A stretch of DNA of 64,000 bases from JAEUHZ01 sp964552795 (GTDB lineage Bacteria > Planctomycetota > UBA1135 > GCA-002686595), in contig CAZKIO010000001.1 in assembly GCA_964552795.1 (NCBI GenBank), positions 186,001 to 250,000 on the forward strand, read 5' to 3'. Under the pieces are notes generated by a model. It did not search any database, was not told where the DNA came from, and saw only the letters and a program-made list of their open reading frames with translations. Shown here one piece after another: positions 53,316 to 62,646 of this stretch (the stretch's first letter is position 1; each line of letters opens with the position of its first letter). The position numbers were made by a program, and so were the translations under genes.

Positions 53316-53354
53316 GACGCCGGCGGGTGGAAACGCTTTCCACCCGCCGGCGTC
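53316..53354 (-). terminator. Perfect 18-bp hairpin
   Basis: Arms GACGCCGGCGGGTGGAAA (53316-53333) and TTTCCACCCGCCGGCGTC (53337-53354) pair over 18 bases with a CGC loop, 31 bases downstream of the HEAT-protein stop. There is no T-tract, so it may be a pause/stop site, a processing hairpin or a mobile palindrome. It is the longest perfect hairpin I saw in the window. Confidence 0.7.
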
Positions 53355-53384
53355 CACGTGCTCGGGCGCCGCTCGCGCCCGCCT

Positions 53385-55463
53385 TCAGAGGATGTCGAGG
53401 ATCCCCGTGCCGCCGGCTCCGGTCAGCGTCGTCGTGTTCGCGCGATACTGGATGTCCGTCGAGATCTTCGCGTTCCACGGCAGCGGCTCCTTGTCCGCCA
53501 CGATCCCCAGCGCCACCGCGGCGAATCCGCGCCCGGAGCTGGTGACGCCCGTCTTGTTCCTCAGCATTGCGACCAGCGGATCGATCGAGCGGGAGTCGCC
53601 GATGAAGCCCAGCGCGGAGGCGAGCGCCGCCTGCGAGGAGAGGCCGCGGGCCTCCGCGAGCAGCGTGCACAACTCGGGCACCAGCTCCTTGTCGCCCAGG
53701 AGGCCCAGGCCGATCGCGGCCGAGCGCAGCAGCTCCGGCTTGTACTTCGACTCGCGCACGACCACGCGCACGTCCTCGACGGATGCGTGCGCGCCCACCA
53801 GGCCCAGCGCGATCGCGACGTAGCCGCGCGCGGTGGATTCCGAGGTGCGCGCCAGCTTCTCGGCCAGCAACTCGCGGCTCTCCTCGTCGCCCGCGATGCC
53901 CAGGCCGATCGCGTAGGCGCCGACGCGGTCCGGCGCGACGGCCTCGCTCAGCGCCTTACGCAGCACGTCCTTCGCCGTGGCCGAGGCCGAGCCGCCCACC
54001 ACGCCGGACTTGCGCAGCGCGTGCTCCATCACGCCGATCCCGATGCCGGCCCACGGCCGCATGTGGTTCTTGCCCTTGGTGAGCTGCGTCACCAGGAACT
54101 CGCGCGCCTCGCGCTGGCCGCGCGCGCCGTCCGCGCCCTGTCCCGGCCGTCCGCCGATCTGGCCGAGCGCGATGTTCGTGAAGTTCCGCGACTGGATGTC
54201 GGCGTCCTCGGCGCAGCGGCGCAGCACGTCCCGGATCTCCATGTCGATCGCGTCGGCGTCGGAGTCGCCGATCGCCCCGAGCGCGAGCACGCAGCCCATG
54301 CGCACCTGGTCCGTTTCCTTGGAATGGACCGCCAGCGGAGCGATCAGTGCGCGTGCCGCCGCTTCCTTCATCTCGGCCGGAGCGCCGGCCAGGAGTCGGG
54401 CCAGCGCGGCGGGCGCGTGCGCCCGCACGAGGTGATGCTGGCTGGAGTCGGCCAGGAAGCGCTGCAGGAAGAGGATCTGCGCCTGGCGGCACGCGGCCGC
54501 ATCCTGCGAGCCGCCGGCGACCCAGGCGGGGTCGACATCGATCGGCACGAGGCCGAACGCCACGAGGGCGGCGACGTGGACGTCGCGCGTCGAGCTCCGC
54601 GGGCTCCGCACGATGTCGGTCAGCGTCCGCGCGATCCGCTGGCGCTGCTCGTTCTTCGCCGCCTTGGCGCCGATCAGGCCCAGTCCGTAGGTCGCGAACG
54701 CGCGCGTGCGGTAGCCGACCTCGGTCGCACCGACCATCTTGCGGCCGTTCGGCGTGTCGAGCGCGAGATCCTCGAGGCGCTGGATCGACGCGTCGTTGGC
54801 CAGGATTCCCAGCGCGATCGCGGCGGTCTCGGCGATCTCCTGGTTGGGATCGGCCAGGAACCGCGCGATCAGCGTTTCGAACGGGCTGGCGCCGTCCTCG
54901 CCGCGGATGTCGCCGATCTTGCCCAGCGCGACGAGCGCGCCCGTGACGATGTCGTTGGCGCGTTCGGTCTCCAGCGCTTCGATCAGCGCCGGCACGACCA
55001 CGGTGCGGATCGTCTCCTCGGACGGCTTCAACGCGGTGCGCGCCGCCTGCGCGCCGTCGAGGCCCGTGAAGTAGTCGTCGCCGGTCCCGGTGCGCAGGCC
55101 GGCGTGGACGTGCGCCTTGAGGTTCAGGTATTGGTCCTTGTTGAAGCCCCACCACAGCTCCCACGTGGTGAGGTCCGTGCCGGAATCCGGTCCACCCGTT
55201 GCCGCGCCGCCCGCCGCGCCCGGAAGCCCGCCGGTCGGAATGCCCGGGGTGCCGGCGCCCGGCCGCGGACCCGTCGGCGCCGTTCCTCCGCCGGGTTGCG
55301 AGGGGCCGATGGGGCCCGGCGTTCCGCCGCCGCTCCCGCCGCCGCCGCCGGGAGGCACGGTGTCGCCGGGGCCGCGGTAGCTGCCGCCGTGCGCGGAGCC
55401 GGTGTCGATCCAGGCGGCGCCGGCGAGGACGATCAGGGAAACGAAGAGCAGGGAACGATGCAT
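53385..55463 (-). CDS. Secreted HEAT-repeat protein
   Basis: 692 residues with signal peptide MHRSLLFVSLIVLAGAAW. A Gly/Pro-rich linker (residues ~28-95) is followed by ~15 HEAT-like helix pairs (e.g. VVPALIEALETERANDIVTGALVALGKIGD, AYAIGLGIAGDEESRELLAEKLA, IALGLVGAHASVEDVRVVV). It ends in GTGILDIL. Such exported HEAT proteins are common in planctomycetes and probably bind other proteins at the surface. The gene has a single-gene layout with the hairpin at 53316-53354 as its terminator. Confidence 0.88.
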   Translation of the reverse strand: MHRSLLFVSLIVLAGAAWIDTGSAHGGSYRGPGDTVPPGGGGGSGGGTPGPIGPSQPGGGTAPTGPRPGAGTPGIPTGGLPGAAGGAATGGPDSGTDLTTWELWWGFNKDQYLNLKAHVHAGLRTGTGDDYFTGLDGAQAARTALKPSEETIRTVVVPALIEALETERANDIVTGALVALGKIGDIRGEDGASPFETLIARFLADPNQEIAETAAIALGILANDASIQRLEDLALDTPNGRKMVGATEVGYRTRAFATYGLGLIGAKAAKNEQRQRIARTLTDIVRSPRSSTRDVHVAALVAFGLVPIDVDPAWVAGGSQDAAACRQAQILFLQRFLADSSQHHLVRAHAPAALARLLAGAPAEMKEAAARALIAPLAVHSKETDQVRMGCVLALGAIGDSDADAIDMEIRDVLRRCAEDADIQSRNFTNIALGQIGGRPGQGADGARGQREAREFLVTQLTKGKNHMRPWAGIGIGVMEHALRKSGVVGGSASATAKDVLRKALSEAVAPDRVGAYAIGLGIAGDEESRELLAEKLARTSESTARGYVAIALGLVGAHASVEDVRVVVRESKYKPELLRSAAIGLGLLGDKELVPELCTLLAEARGLSSQAALASALGFIGDSRSIDPLVAMLRNKTGVTSSGRGFAAVALGIVADKEPLPWNAKISTDIQYRANTTTLTGAGGTGILDIL

Positions 55464-55683
55464 GGCGAAACTCCGGTGGGAAACAGGTCGGCCACCACGA
55501 ACGGCGGCCGGAACTGTCCCGGAGAAGGCAAGGCGTGTGCCGCCGGCGCAGTTCGCGCGTCGAGCGCACTCCGCGCGTGCAAGCGGGCATCGCCCGCCGT
55601 GCGCGGTCGCGCGCGGGGAACGCCCTGCGTTCCGTCGGTGTCACGCACGGAACGGCCGGCCGGCGTTTCGCCGGCGTAGCGCG
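55464..55683. other. Intergenic region with GC hairpin
   Basis: GCCGGCG (55659-55665) and CGCCGGC (55669-55675) with a TTT loop follow the stop of the acyltransferase gene (- strand, ends 55684), likely its terminator. Upstream sequence up to 55463 precedes the HEAT gene on the same strand and would hold its promoter; no consensus seen. Confidence 0.45.
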
Positions 55684-56685
55684 TCAGCGGCGCATCGAGA
55701 TCAGCACCGGCGCGTCGCTCTCCTGCACGCGCAGGAAGTCGTCCTTGGTGCGGATGCCGCGCCAGCCCTCGGCGACGAGCGCCTGCCCGACGACGCCGCC
55801 GAGCGAATTCCCCGGGCCCGGACACACGAGCTGGTCGGGCGCGTGCTCGCGCAGCGCGACGCGGATCGAGAGCCCGAAGTCGTAGGGCTCGGTGATCTGC
55901 GCGCCGAACGTGTAGGCGCGCAGCGCGTCGACGTCGGTGGACCACGGCGTGAAGCGCGCGCCGCGGCCGTCGATCAGGGTGACGCGCGGCCGCTCGAAGG
56001 CGAGGTCCGCGAGCAGCTCGCGCGCGCGGTCGGCGACGCCCTGCACGAGCGCGGTGTGGTAGGCGCCGTGCTGCTCGAGCTGGATCGGGTACTGGTTCGC
56101 GCCGCTCTTGACGCGCGGCAGCGCATTCTTGAGGTGCGCGATGCCGGCGTCCGTGCCGGCCAGGACCGCGAGGCCCGCCAGGTGGATCGACGGGAAGGCC
56201 TGACCGTCCGACGAGGCCAACGCCGCGTCGACCGACTGCATGCGCGCGGGGTCGCGGCGCCAGTCCTCGTGCACGAGGGGATAGATGATCTGGCCGCCGC
56301 CGTGCTCGAGCTGGTGTTCGTGCTGCAGCCGAGACATCTCCTGCACGAGGCGGAAGCCGTCCTCGAAGGACAGCGCGCCGCCGACGGCCAGCGCCGTGTA
56401 CCAGCCCAGCGAGTTGCCGGCCACGCACACCACGCGGTGCTCGGCGGCGGCCGCGGCCGCGTCGAGCATCGACACCAGGTAGATCAGCGGCGAGACGTTG
56501 GCCGGGTGCAGGTGCTCCTTGCGGTCGAAGCGCGCCGCGCGGTCGAGCTCGAGCAGCGACGCGAGCCCGAGCTCGCGGCGGATGCCGTCCGCCGCGTCGA
56601 TCCAGGGGTGCGCGTCGGGCAGCGAGCGCATCTGCTTCTCGGCGTACGAGCCGCGGCCCGGGCACAGGATGGCGACGCGGCTCAC
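55684..56685 (-). CDS. Malonyl-CoA:ACP transacylase-like protein
   Basis: 333 residues from the GTG at 56685, overlapping the stop of the E1 gene (GTGA). The acyltransferase serine is in GNSLGWYTAL (GxSLG) near residue 93; the catalytic His is in GAYHTALV. CPGPGNSLGGVVGQAL near the end is a second glycine-rich segment. The sequence is divergent from housekeeping FabD. Coupled to a branched-chain/pyruvate dehydrogenase E1, it may load acyl or malonyl groups for lipid or polyketide chains. No ACP or ketosynthase is in the window. Confidence 0.8.
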   Translation of the reverse strand: MSRVAILCPGRGSYAEKQMRSLPDAHPWIDAADGIRRELGLASLLELDRAARFDRKEHLHPANVSPLIYLVSMLDAAAAAAEHRVVCVAGNSLGWYTALAVGGALSFEDGFRLVQEMSRLQHEHQLEHGGGQIIYPLVHEDWRRDPARMQSVDAALASSDGQAFPSIHLAGLAVLAGTDAGIAHLKNALPRVKSGANQYPIQLEQHGAYHTALVQGVADRARELLADLAFERPRVTLIDGRGARFTPWSTDVDALRAYTFGAQITEPYDFGLSIRVALREHAPDQLVCPGPGNSLGGVVGQALVAEGWRGIRTKDDFLRVQESDAPVLISMRR

Positions 56686-58925
56686 GCCAGCACCTCGCGC
56701 AGCGCGTCGGCGATCTGCTCTTCGCCGACCATGACGGCGGCGGTCGCCGAGCCCAGCGGCACGTAGCAGTCGGCGGCGCGCACGCTGCGCACGCGCACCG
56801 CGACGCCCGACTCCGCGAGGTCGGCCACGACGGCCTCGGCCACGCCGCCGCCGCTGGCGCGGCACTCGTCCACGACCACCACGCGGCCGCACTCCGCCGC
56901 GTGCCGGCGCACGGCCTCGAAGGGCAGCGGCGCGAGCCAGCGCAGATCGAGCACCCGCGCCCTGGTTCCCTGCTCGCGTTCGAGCATGCGCGCGGCGCGC
57001 AGCGCGAGGCGCAGGCCGTTGGCGTAGCTCACGATGAGGACGTCCGTGTTCGCCGCGCCGTGGATGCCGACGTCGCCCGGCAGCAGCGCGTCACGCGGAT
57101 CCTGCGACGGCACGGGGTAGTCGGTGAGCCAGCCGCCGTCGCCCTCCTCGTGGAGGTCGCGCTCGTGGTACAGCGCGATCGGCTCGAGGAAGCACACCAC
57201 GCGCCCGCAGGCCTTGGCCGCCGCGACCGCGCCGCGCAGCATCCGCGCGGCGTCGTCGCCGCGCGCGGGGACCGCCAGCATCAGGCCGGGGATGTCGCGC
57301 AACGCGCCGATCGAGTTGTCGTTGTGGAAGTGCCCGCCGAAACCCTTCTGGTACCCCAGGCCCTGGATGCGCACGACCATCGGGTTCTGGAAGCGGCCGT
57401 TCGAGAAGAACGACAGCGAGCAGGCCTCGCCGCGCAACTGGTCCAGCGCGTTGTGGATGTAGGCCAGGTACTGGATCTCGGGCAGCGGCAGGAAGCCGAT
57501 GTGGGCCGCGCCCTGCGCGATGCCCAGGATGGTGGTCTCGTCCAGCAGCGTGTCGAAGCAGCGCGCGATGCCGAAGCGCTTCTGCAGCCCTTGCGTCACG
57601 CCGTAGACGCCGCCCTTGCGCCCGGTGTCCTCGCCGAACACCAGCGCCTCGGGGTACTGCAGCATCAGGTCGTGCAGCGCGGCGTTGACGTGGCTCGCCA
57701 GCGTGCGGCGCGTCGGCGTGCGCGCGAGCTCCGGCGCGTTCTCCTGCCACATCTGGGCGCGCCGCTCCGGCGAGGCGGCGCGGGCCGCCGTCGCACGCAC
57801 CCGGGCCTCGTCCCACGGCGCGAGCGGCGACTCGACCTCGGCGCGCGTCGCGAGCCGCGGACGGCGCGCGGCCTCCTCGCCCGCGGCGGCGACGCGCTCG
57901 CGCGTGTCGCGCAGCAGGTCCTTGAGTTCCCCGGGCGTCGCCGCGCCGGACTCGATCAGGAGCCGCGCATTGGCGAGGAGCGGGTCCTGGGCCTCGATGC
58001 GCTCGATCTCGGCCAGCGCGCGGTAGCTGGTCTCCAGGTCCGATCCCGCGTGGCCCCACAGGCGCGTCGTCTTGAGGTGCAGGAACGTGGGGATGCGCGT
58101 GCCGCGGCAGTGATCGACGGCCTGTGCGCAGGCGTCCCAGATCTCGGCCAGGCTGCCCTCGGCCCGGAAGTAGCGCATCAAGCGCTGCGAGCCGTAGGAC
58201 TCCTCGATCCACTGCGCGGGCGTATCGACCGAGATGCCGATGCCGTTGTCCTCGCACAGGAACAGGATCGGCACCGGGTTGCCGCGGCGGTGGATGTAGC
58301 GCGCCGCGTTGATGCCGGCCAGGGCCGTGGCGTGGTTCGCCGAGGCGTCGCCGAAGCTGCACAGGACGATCGAATCGCGCGACAGGCCCGTGTCGTGGGC
58401 CAGGCGCTTGGCGCGGCCGATCGAGAAGGCGAGGCCCACGGCCTTGGGCAAGTGCGAGGCGATCGTGCTGGTCTGCGGCGGCACCCACAGCTCGCGGCTG
58501 CCCCACACCTTGTGGCGGCCGTTGCTGATCGGGTCTTCCTTCGAGGCGCACAGCGACAGCAGCGTGTCGAAGGCCGGCGTCGTCCCCGGCCGCTTGCGGC
58601 TGCGCGCCATCATCAGGCCGCCCGAGCGGTAGTGCAGGAAGCACGGGTCGTCGAGGCGCAGGAGGGCGCCGATCACGGCGTTGTTCTCGTGCCCCGCGCT
58701 CGAGATCGTGTAGAAGCTGCGGTTGGTCTTCTTGAGCTCGCGCGCGGCGACGTCGAGCGCCCGCGAGAGGCACTGGTCCTCGAACAACTCCAGCGCCTGG
58801 CGCGCGCCGAGGCTGCTGCCGGCCGCCACGGGCTGGTCGGGACCCAGGCGCAGCGCCGCGGCGGCGGCGCCTTCGAGGTACAGATCGAGCTGCTGCTCGA
58901 CGACGGCGACGCGGTTCGTGCTCAC
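56682..58925 (-). CDS. Fused alpha-beta E1 of a 2-oxoacid dehydrogenase
   Basis: 747 residues from the GTG at 58925. The alpha half has the TPP motif GDASANHATALAGINAARYIHRRGNPVPILFLCEDN (in parts: GDASANHATALAG, FLCEDNGIGIS), plus HRSGGLMMARSRK-like sites (HYRSGGLMMARSRKRP). The beta half (from ~420) has VFGEDTGRKGGVYGVTQGLQKRFG, AAHIGFLPLPEIQYLAYI and the C-terminal transketolase domain (VLIVSYANGLRLALRAARML). It decarboxylates a 2-oxoacid to acyl-lipoyl on E2. E2/E3 genes are not adjacent. Confidence 0.9.
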   Translation of the reverse strand: MSTNRVAVVEQQLDLYLEGAAAAALRLGPDQPVAAGSSLGARQALELFEDQCLSRALDVAARELKKTNRSFYTISSAGHENNAVIGALLRLDDPCFLHYRSGGLMMARSRKRPGTTPAFDTLLSLCASKEDPISNGRHKVWGSRELWVPPQTSTIASHLPKAVGLAFSIGRAKRLAHDTGLSRDSIVLCSFGDASANHATALAGINAARYIHRRGNPVPILFLCEDNGIGISVDTPAQWIEESYGSQRLMRYFRAEGSLAEIWDACAQAVDHCRGTRIPTFLHLKTTRLWGHAGSDLETSYRALAEIERIEAQDPLLANARLLIESGAATPGELKDLLRDTRERVAAAGEEAARRPRLATRAEVESPLAPWDEARVRATAARAASPERRAQMWQENAPELARTPTRRTLASHVNAALHDLMLQYPEALVFGEDTGRKGGVYGVTQGLQKRFGIARCFDTLLDETTILGIAQGAAHIGFLPLPEIQYLAYIHNALDQLRGEACSLSFFSNGRFQNPMVVRIQGLGYQKGFGGHFHNDNSIGALRDIPGLMLAVPARGDDAARMLRGAVAAAKACGRVVCFLEPIALYHERDLHEEGDGGWLTDYPVPSQDPRDALLPGDVGIHGAANTDVLIVSYANGLRLALRAARMLEREQGTRARVLDLRWLAPLPFEAVRRHAAECGRVVVVDECRASGGGVAEAVVADLAESGVAVRVRSVRAADCYVPLGSATAAVMVGEEQIADALREVLA

Positions 58926-59116
58926 GGTGGGTCGGTGGGCCGCGGCCCGGGTCCGTGGAATCGAGCGCGGCCCGAGAGCGTAGCCCTGCCGCCGGGAGGC
59001 GTCCATCGGCGCCGGTTCCCGGCCGCGGACCCGCCGGATCGCCCCTGGAGCGGGGCTCGGCCTTGCGTGGGGGGGGAACCCTTGGGCTCGGCGCGCCGAA
59101 TTCCGATACGCCCGTC

Positions 59117-60190
59117 GTGCGGCTTGCGGTCTCCCTGCTGATCGGCTCGCTGGGCCTGGTCCCGTCCTGCGCGCTGCCCGCGCGGTTCGCGTTCCCCGAG
59201 AACGTCGAGCCGGGGCGCGTCGAGGCGTCGCTGCCCGACGGCGTCGTGCGCTTCGAGGCGCTCTCGCCCGCGCTGTCACGCTTCTTCGGACGGCCCGCAG
59301 CCATGGACGCCTGGCTGGCGCTGCCGCCGGCGTTCCGGCCCGAGGAGCGGATGCCCGTCTGCTATCACCTGCCCGACCTGGGCGAGGATCCGCTCGCGTT
59401 GTGCGCGGCGCAGGCCGCGTACATGCGCGATTCCGGCGACGCGCCGCGCATCGTGCTGGTCGTGCTCGATCCGCGCGGCATCCACGGACATCATCTGTTC
59501 GCGGACTCGGTCAACGAGGGTCCGCGTGGCGAAGCGCTCCTGGCGGACCTCATCCCGCAGCTCGAGCGCAGCCTGCTGGCGCAGGGCACGCCGCCCTACC
59601 GCTTCATCTCGGGCCGCGGCCTGGGTGCGTGGGGCGCGGTCCGCCTGCAGGTGACCTCGGCGCACGCGTTCGACGGCTGCTGGGCGATCGAGCCCGATCC
59701 GCTCGACATGCGCCGCTTCTACGGATCCGACCTGGAGTCCGCGGAGTCCCTGTACCGCACGCGCGACGGCGAACCGGCGCGACTGACGGGGCGGCGCGTC
59801 GCGTACCTCGTGGACGAGGCGGATCTCGACGCACGGCTCGAAGGCTTCGAGACCGCGCTGGGACCGCGCGGCGACGACGGTCGTCCCATGCAGTTGATCG
59901 ACCGGCGCACGGGCGCGTTGCAACGGCTGGTGGTCGACTCCTTCCGGCGCGCGGACCCCGGCGCGCTCCTGATTCGCCGCGGCTCGGTCCTCCAGCCGCG
60001 CCTGGACGGCAAGCTCAACCTCTTCGCCGGCGACGGCGACTGCTACGGGCGCGACGAGTCGCTGCGCCTGTTCGGGCTCGAGCTGCAGCGGCTCCTCGTG
60101 CGCGCGCTGGTGCGGATCCGGCCCGAGATCGAGGGCGAGCCCGAGCTGCGCGCGGCCTGGCGCGAGATGGCCGCGCGGCCGCTGCCCTGA
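59117..60190 (+). CDS. Esterase-like alpha/beta-hydrolase lipoprotein, nucleophile altered
   Basis: 357 residues from the GTG at 59117, with lipobox LVPSC near residue 19. The fold of putative esterases (EsteraseD/feruloyl esterase type) is visible (VCYHLPDLGED, RIVLVVLDPRGIHGHHLF, LIPQLERSLL, RFISGRGLGAWGAVRL). The expected G-x-S-x-G becomes G-R-G-L-G, so the serine is missing. A late acidic/His pair is not obvious. It may be a non-catalytic carbohydrate/lipid-binding protein. Divergent from the E1 gene. Confidence 0.65.
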   Translation: MRLAVSLLIGSLGLVPSCALPARFAFPENVEPGRVEASLPDGVVRFEALSPALSRFFGRPAAMDAWLALPPAFRPEERMPVCYHLPDLGEDPLALCAAQAAYMRDSGDAPRIVLVVLDPRGIHGHHLFADSVNEGPRGEALLADLIPQLERSLLAQGTPPYRFISGRGLGAWGAVRLQVTSAHAFDGCWAIEPDPLDMRRFYGSDLESAESLYRTRDGEPARLTGRRVAYLVDEADLDARLEGFETALGPRGDDGRPMQLIDRRTGALQRLVVDSFRRADPGALLIRRGSVLQPRLDGKLNLFAGDGDCYGRDESLRLFGLELQRLLVRALVRIRPEIEGEPELRAAWREMAARPLP

Positions 60191-60202
60191 CGCGATCGGG
60201 GA

Positions 60203-62311
60203 TCAGCGCCGCCCCGGCCGCAGGTCCGGCTCGGCGCTCGCCGCCGCACGGTAGTCGCGCGCGGACAACGGCGCGGATTCCTCGCGCGGCTCGCCGAAAC
60301 CGCGCCGCGCGGGGACCGTCGTGTACAGCGCGCGCGGCACGTACGACTCGAAGAACCGGCGCTCGGCCTCCTCGATCGCCTCCAGGCCGAAGCGCGGCTT
60401 CTCGCGCAGTCCGGCGATGTGCGAAGCGGGCGGTGCCGGCATGGCGCCGCGCGTGGCGTGCTGCGCGCGCTGGAAGTGCGTGCGGAAGGCGCGCGGGCCG
60501 AACTCCAGGAAGTGCAGGAACGTGTGGTGGGTCGAGATGGCGCCGGCCCACGGGTAGGGGTGCAGCTCGAATCGCGCGGCGACGCGGTCGATCTCGGCGT
60601 CCACCTGGCGCTGGGCCTCGGGCCCGCGGCGTCCCGAGGCATGCGTGAACAGCGCGTAGAGGCGCAGGTCGTCGCCCTCGGCGTAGTAGACGCGGCGGAT
60701 GCCGTAGCGCGCCGGGTCCTGGGCCACGTGCGAGCCGTTCTCCAGGCCGAACTCGCCGACCAGGAACAGGTCGATCGCGTCCTCCTCCGCCTCGATCCAG
60801 CGCACGGTCTCGAGCGCCTCTTCCACCGTCTCGTCGGGGTGGTCGGTGAACGTCATCCACTCCGTCGCCACGCCGGCTTCGTGGAATGCGCGGTTGACCT
60901 CGGTCAACGTGGCCCGGTCGACGCCCTTGCGCATCAGCTCGAGGATGCGGTCCGAGCCGCTCTCGATGCCGAACGCCGCCGAGCGCAGGCCGGCCGCGTA
61001 CAGGCGCTGGCAGCGCTCGGGCGTGAAGTAGCGCTCGATCTTGAGGTCGCTCGACCAGCGGATCTTGACGCCCTTGTCGATCAACGCGTCGGCCAGGCGC
61101 AGCGCGTACTTGGGCGAGAGCACGTCGCACGACAGGTACACGTTGCGCACGCCGTAGCGCCGCGAGAGCTGGCCGAGGTGCGCCGCGGCGGTCTCGGGCG
61201 GAACCTCGCGGTAGCTGGCGGTCGCGGTCTCGGTCAGGCCGTAGTAGCAGAACGAGCACTGGCCCCAGTAGCAGCCGCGCGTCGGCGCGTAGAGCAGCGT
61301 GCGGCTCGGCGCGAGGTAGCGATCGAGGTCGAGATCCGAGTAGTCCGGCGCCGGCGCCTCGCGCAGGTCGAGCGTCCAGCGCGGGCCGCGGTGCGTCGCG
61401 CTGCCGCCGGGCTCCGTCAACAGCAGGTTGGGCACGTCGCGCAGCAGCGCGAAGCGCTCCCGGGGCTCGGCGGCCGCGCGCCACGCGGGCAACAGCGGGA
61501 ACAGCGCCGCGAGCGTCTGCTCGCCCTCGAACAGTCCGATCCCGTCGACCCACTCCAGGAGACGCAGGCGACGACCCTCGTCCAGGTGCACCGCGATCTG
61601 GTGCACGGCCGGTCCGCCCAGCGCCACGAACGCCGACGGCGCGCGCTCCTTGAGGAAGCGCGCGAGGTGCAGCGCCTCGGGGATCTGCGAGGGAAAGACC
61701 ACGGAAATCCCGATGAATTCGGCCTCCGAGGGGTCGCACGGCGGCCCCTCGCCGCTCTCCCAGTCCCAGTCCTGCGCCGCGGCGAAGTACTGCTCGTAGA
61801 ACTCGCGGAGCGGGCTCAGGCGCTCGTCGCAGTACTTCGCGAGCAGATCGAAGCTCCACGGCGCGACGTCGTGCGCCAGCGTGTTGAATCCGAACTGGAA
61901 GGGCCAGTAGGCCGCGCTCAGGGCCTCGAACATCTCGCCGGCCTGGCGGCGCGCGAACGCGTAGTGCGCGGCGTCGAAGAACAGCTCGCGCGTCCGGAAC
62001 ACCTCGATGGGGCCGGGCGACGCGCCCAGGACGCGTTCGATCTTCTCGCGTGCCAGCGTGAGGCGGCGGTACTCGCGCTGCTCGTCGAAATCGAGCGCGC
62101 CGCGCGTGTTGAGGAACGAGAACCGCGCGCCGATGCGCCGGCCCAGGTCGGCCAGCGTCTCGCGATCGAAGAGCCAGTGCGTGGCTTCGAGGTTGAGGTC
62201 GACGACGCGCGCATCCAGCCCGCGCGCGCGCAGCCAGCCCTTGAGCGTCGGCAGGCTCAGGTACGGCTGCGTCGGATCCGCGAACGGGGGGTGGATGAGG
62301 AGGTGACTCAT
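60203..62311 (-). CDS. B12-binding radical SAM protein
   Basis: 702 residues. The N-terminal half has the cobalamin-binding-type Rossmann region (LLIHPPFADP...LSLPTLKGWLRARG, then FIGISVVFPSQIPEALHLARFLKERAPSAFVALGGPAV). The radical SAM centre is TRGCYWGQCSFCYYG, with cysteines 347, 352 and 355 (C-x4-C-x2-C; the classic is C-x3-C-x2-C). GIESGSDRILELMRKGV follows. Such enzymes methylate or rearrange unactivated carbons in RiPPs, lipids or cofactors. No precursor peptide or other biosynthesis gene is adjacent, so the substrate is open. Confidence 0.9.
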   Translation of the reverse strand: MSHLLIHPPFADPTQPYLSLPTLKGWLRARGLDARVVDLNLEATHWLFDRETLADLGRRIGARFSFLNTRGALDFDEQREYRRLTLAREKIERVLGASPGPIEVFRTRELFFDAAHYAFARRQAGEMFEALSAAYWPFQFGFNTLAHDVAPWSFDLLAKYCDERLSPLREFYEQYFAAAQDWDWESGEGPPCDPSEAEFIGISVVFPSQIPEALHLARFLKERAPSAFVALGGPAVHQIAVHLDEGRRLRLLEWVDGIGLFEGEQTLAALFPLLPAWRAAAEPRERFALLRDVPNLLLTEPGGSATHRGPRWTLDLREAPAPDYSDLDLDRYLAPSRTLLYAPTRGCYWGQCSFCYYGLTETATASYREVPPETAAAHLGQLSRRYGVRNVYLSCDVLSPKYALRLADALIDKGVKIRWSSDLKIERYFTPERCQRLYAAGLRSAAFGIESGSDRILELMRKGVDRATLTEVNRAFHEAGVATEWMTFTDHPDETVEEALETVRWIEAEEDAIDLFLVGEFGLENGSHVAQDPARYGIRRVYYAEGDDLRLYALFTHASGRRGPEAQRQVDAEIDRVAARFELHPYPWAGAISTHHTFLHFLEFGPRAFRTHFQRAQHATRGAMPAPPASHIAGLREKPRFGLEAIEEAERRFFESYVPRALYTTVPARRGFGEPREESAPLSARDYRAAASAEPDLRPGRR

Positions 62312-62646
62312 GGGGAACCCTTCATGATGACGAGGGCGCGACCCCCTTCCAGCGCACTATGTCCCGCTTCCGGAAACGGACCGGGAAGAAATCCCCAAAT
62401 GCCTGCCCCCCGCTACAATGGAGTTGCCGGATGCGGGACGCAGGACCCGCGGACGGCCTGTCGTTCACGTGCGCCGTCGCGCGCGGGGGGCGGACCGGCA
62501 GGGTCCGCGACCGCGGCGAGCGACTCCTTCGGTAGGGGAGTCGGGAACACGTGCGCGCAGCAGGTCTTGGGCCGCCGCGAGGGCATCCCCCCCGAGGCGC
62601 TCCACCCGACCCCTTCCCGGGGGAGGAAGGACCCAGGAGAGAAGAC
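62312..62646. other. Divergent intergenic region between radical SAM and pilus genes
   Basis: Contains a TACAAT hexamer (62414-62419) without a clear -35 box, a dyad CGACTCC (62521-62527) / GGAGTCG (62537-62543), and the ribosome-binding site AGGAGAG for the pilus gene at 62647. No coding potential recognised. The dyad could be a terminator of an upstream short transcript or an operator. Confidence 0.45.

Noticed and set aside
50805..53357. 850-codon minus-strand frame parallel to the four-repeat lipoprotein
   Set aside because: Arg/Ala/Pro-rich shadow without domain features; the 780-residue frame has a lipobox and internal repeats.
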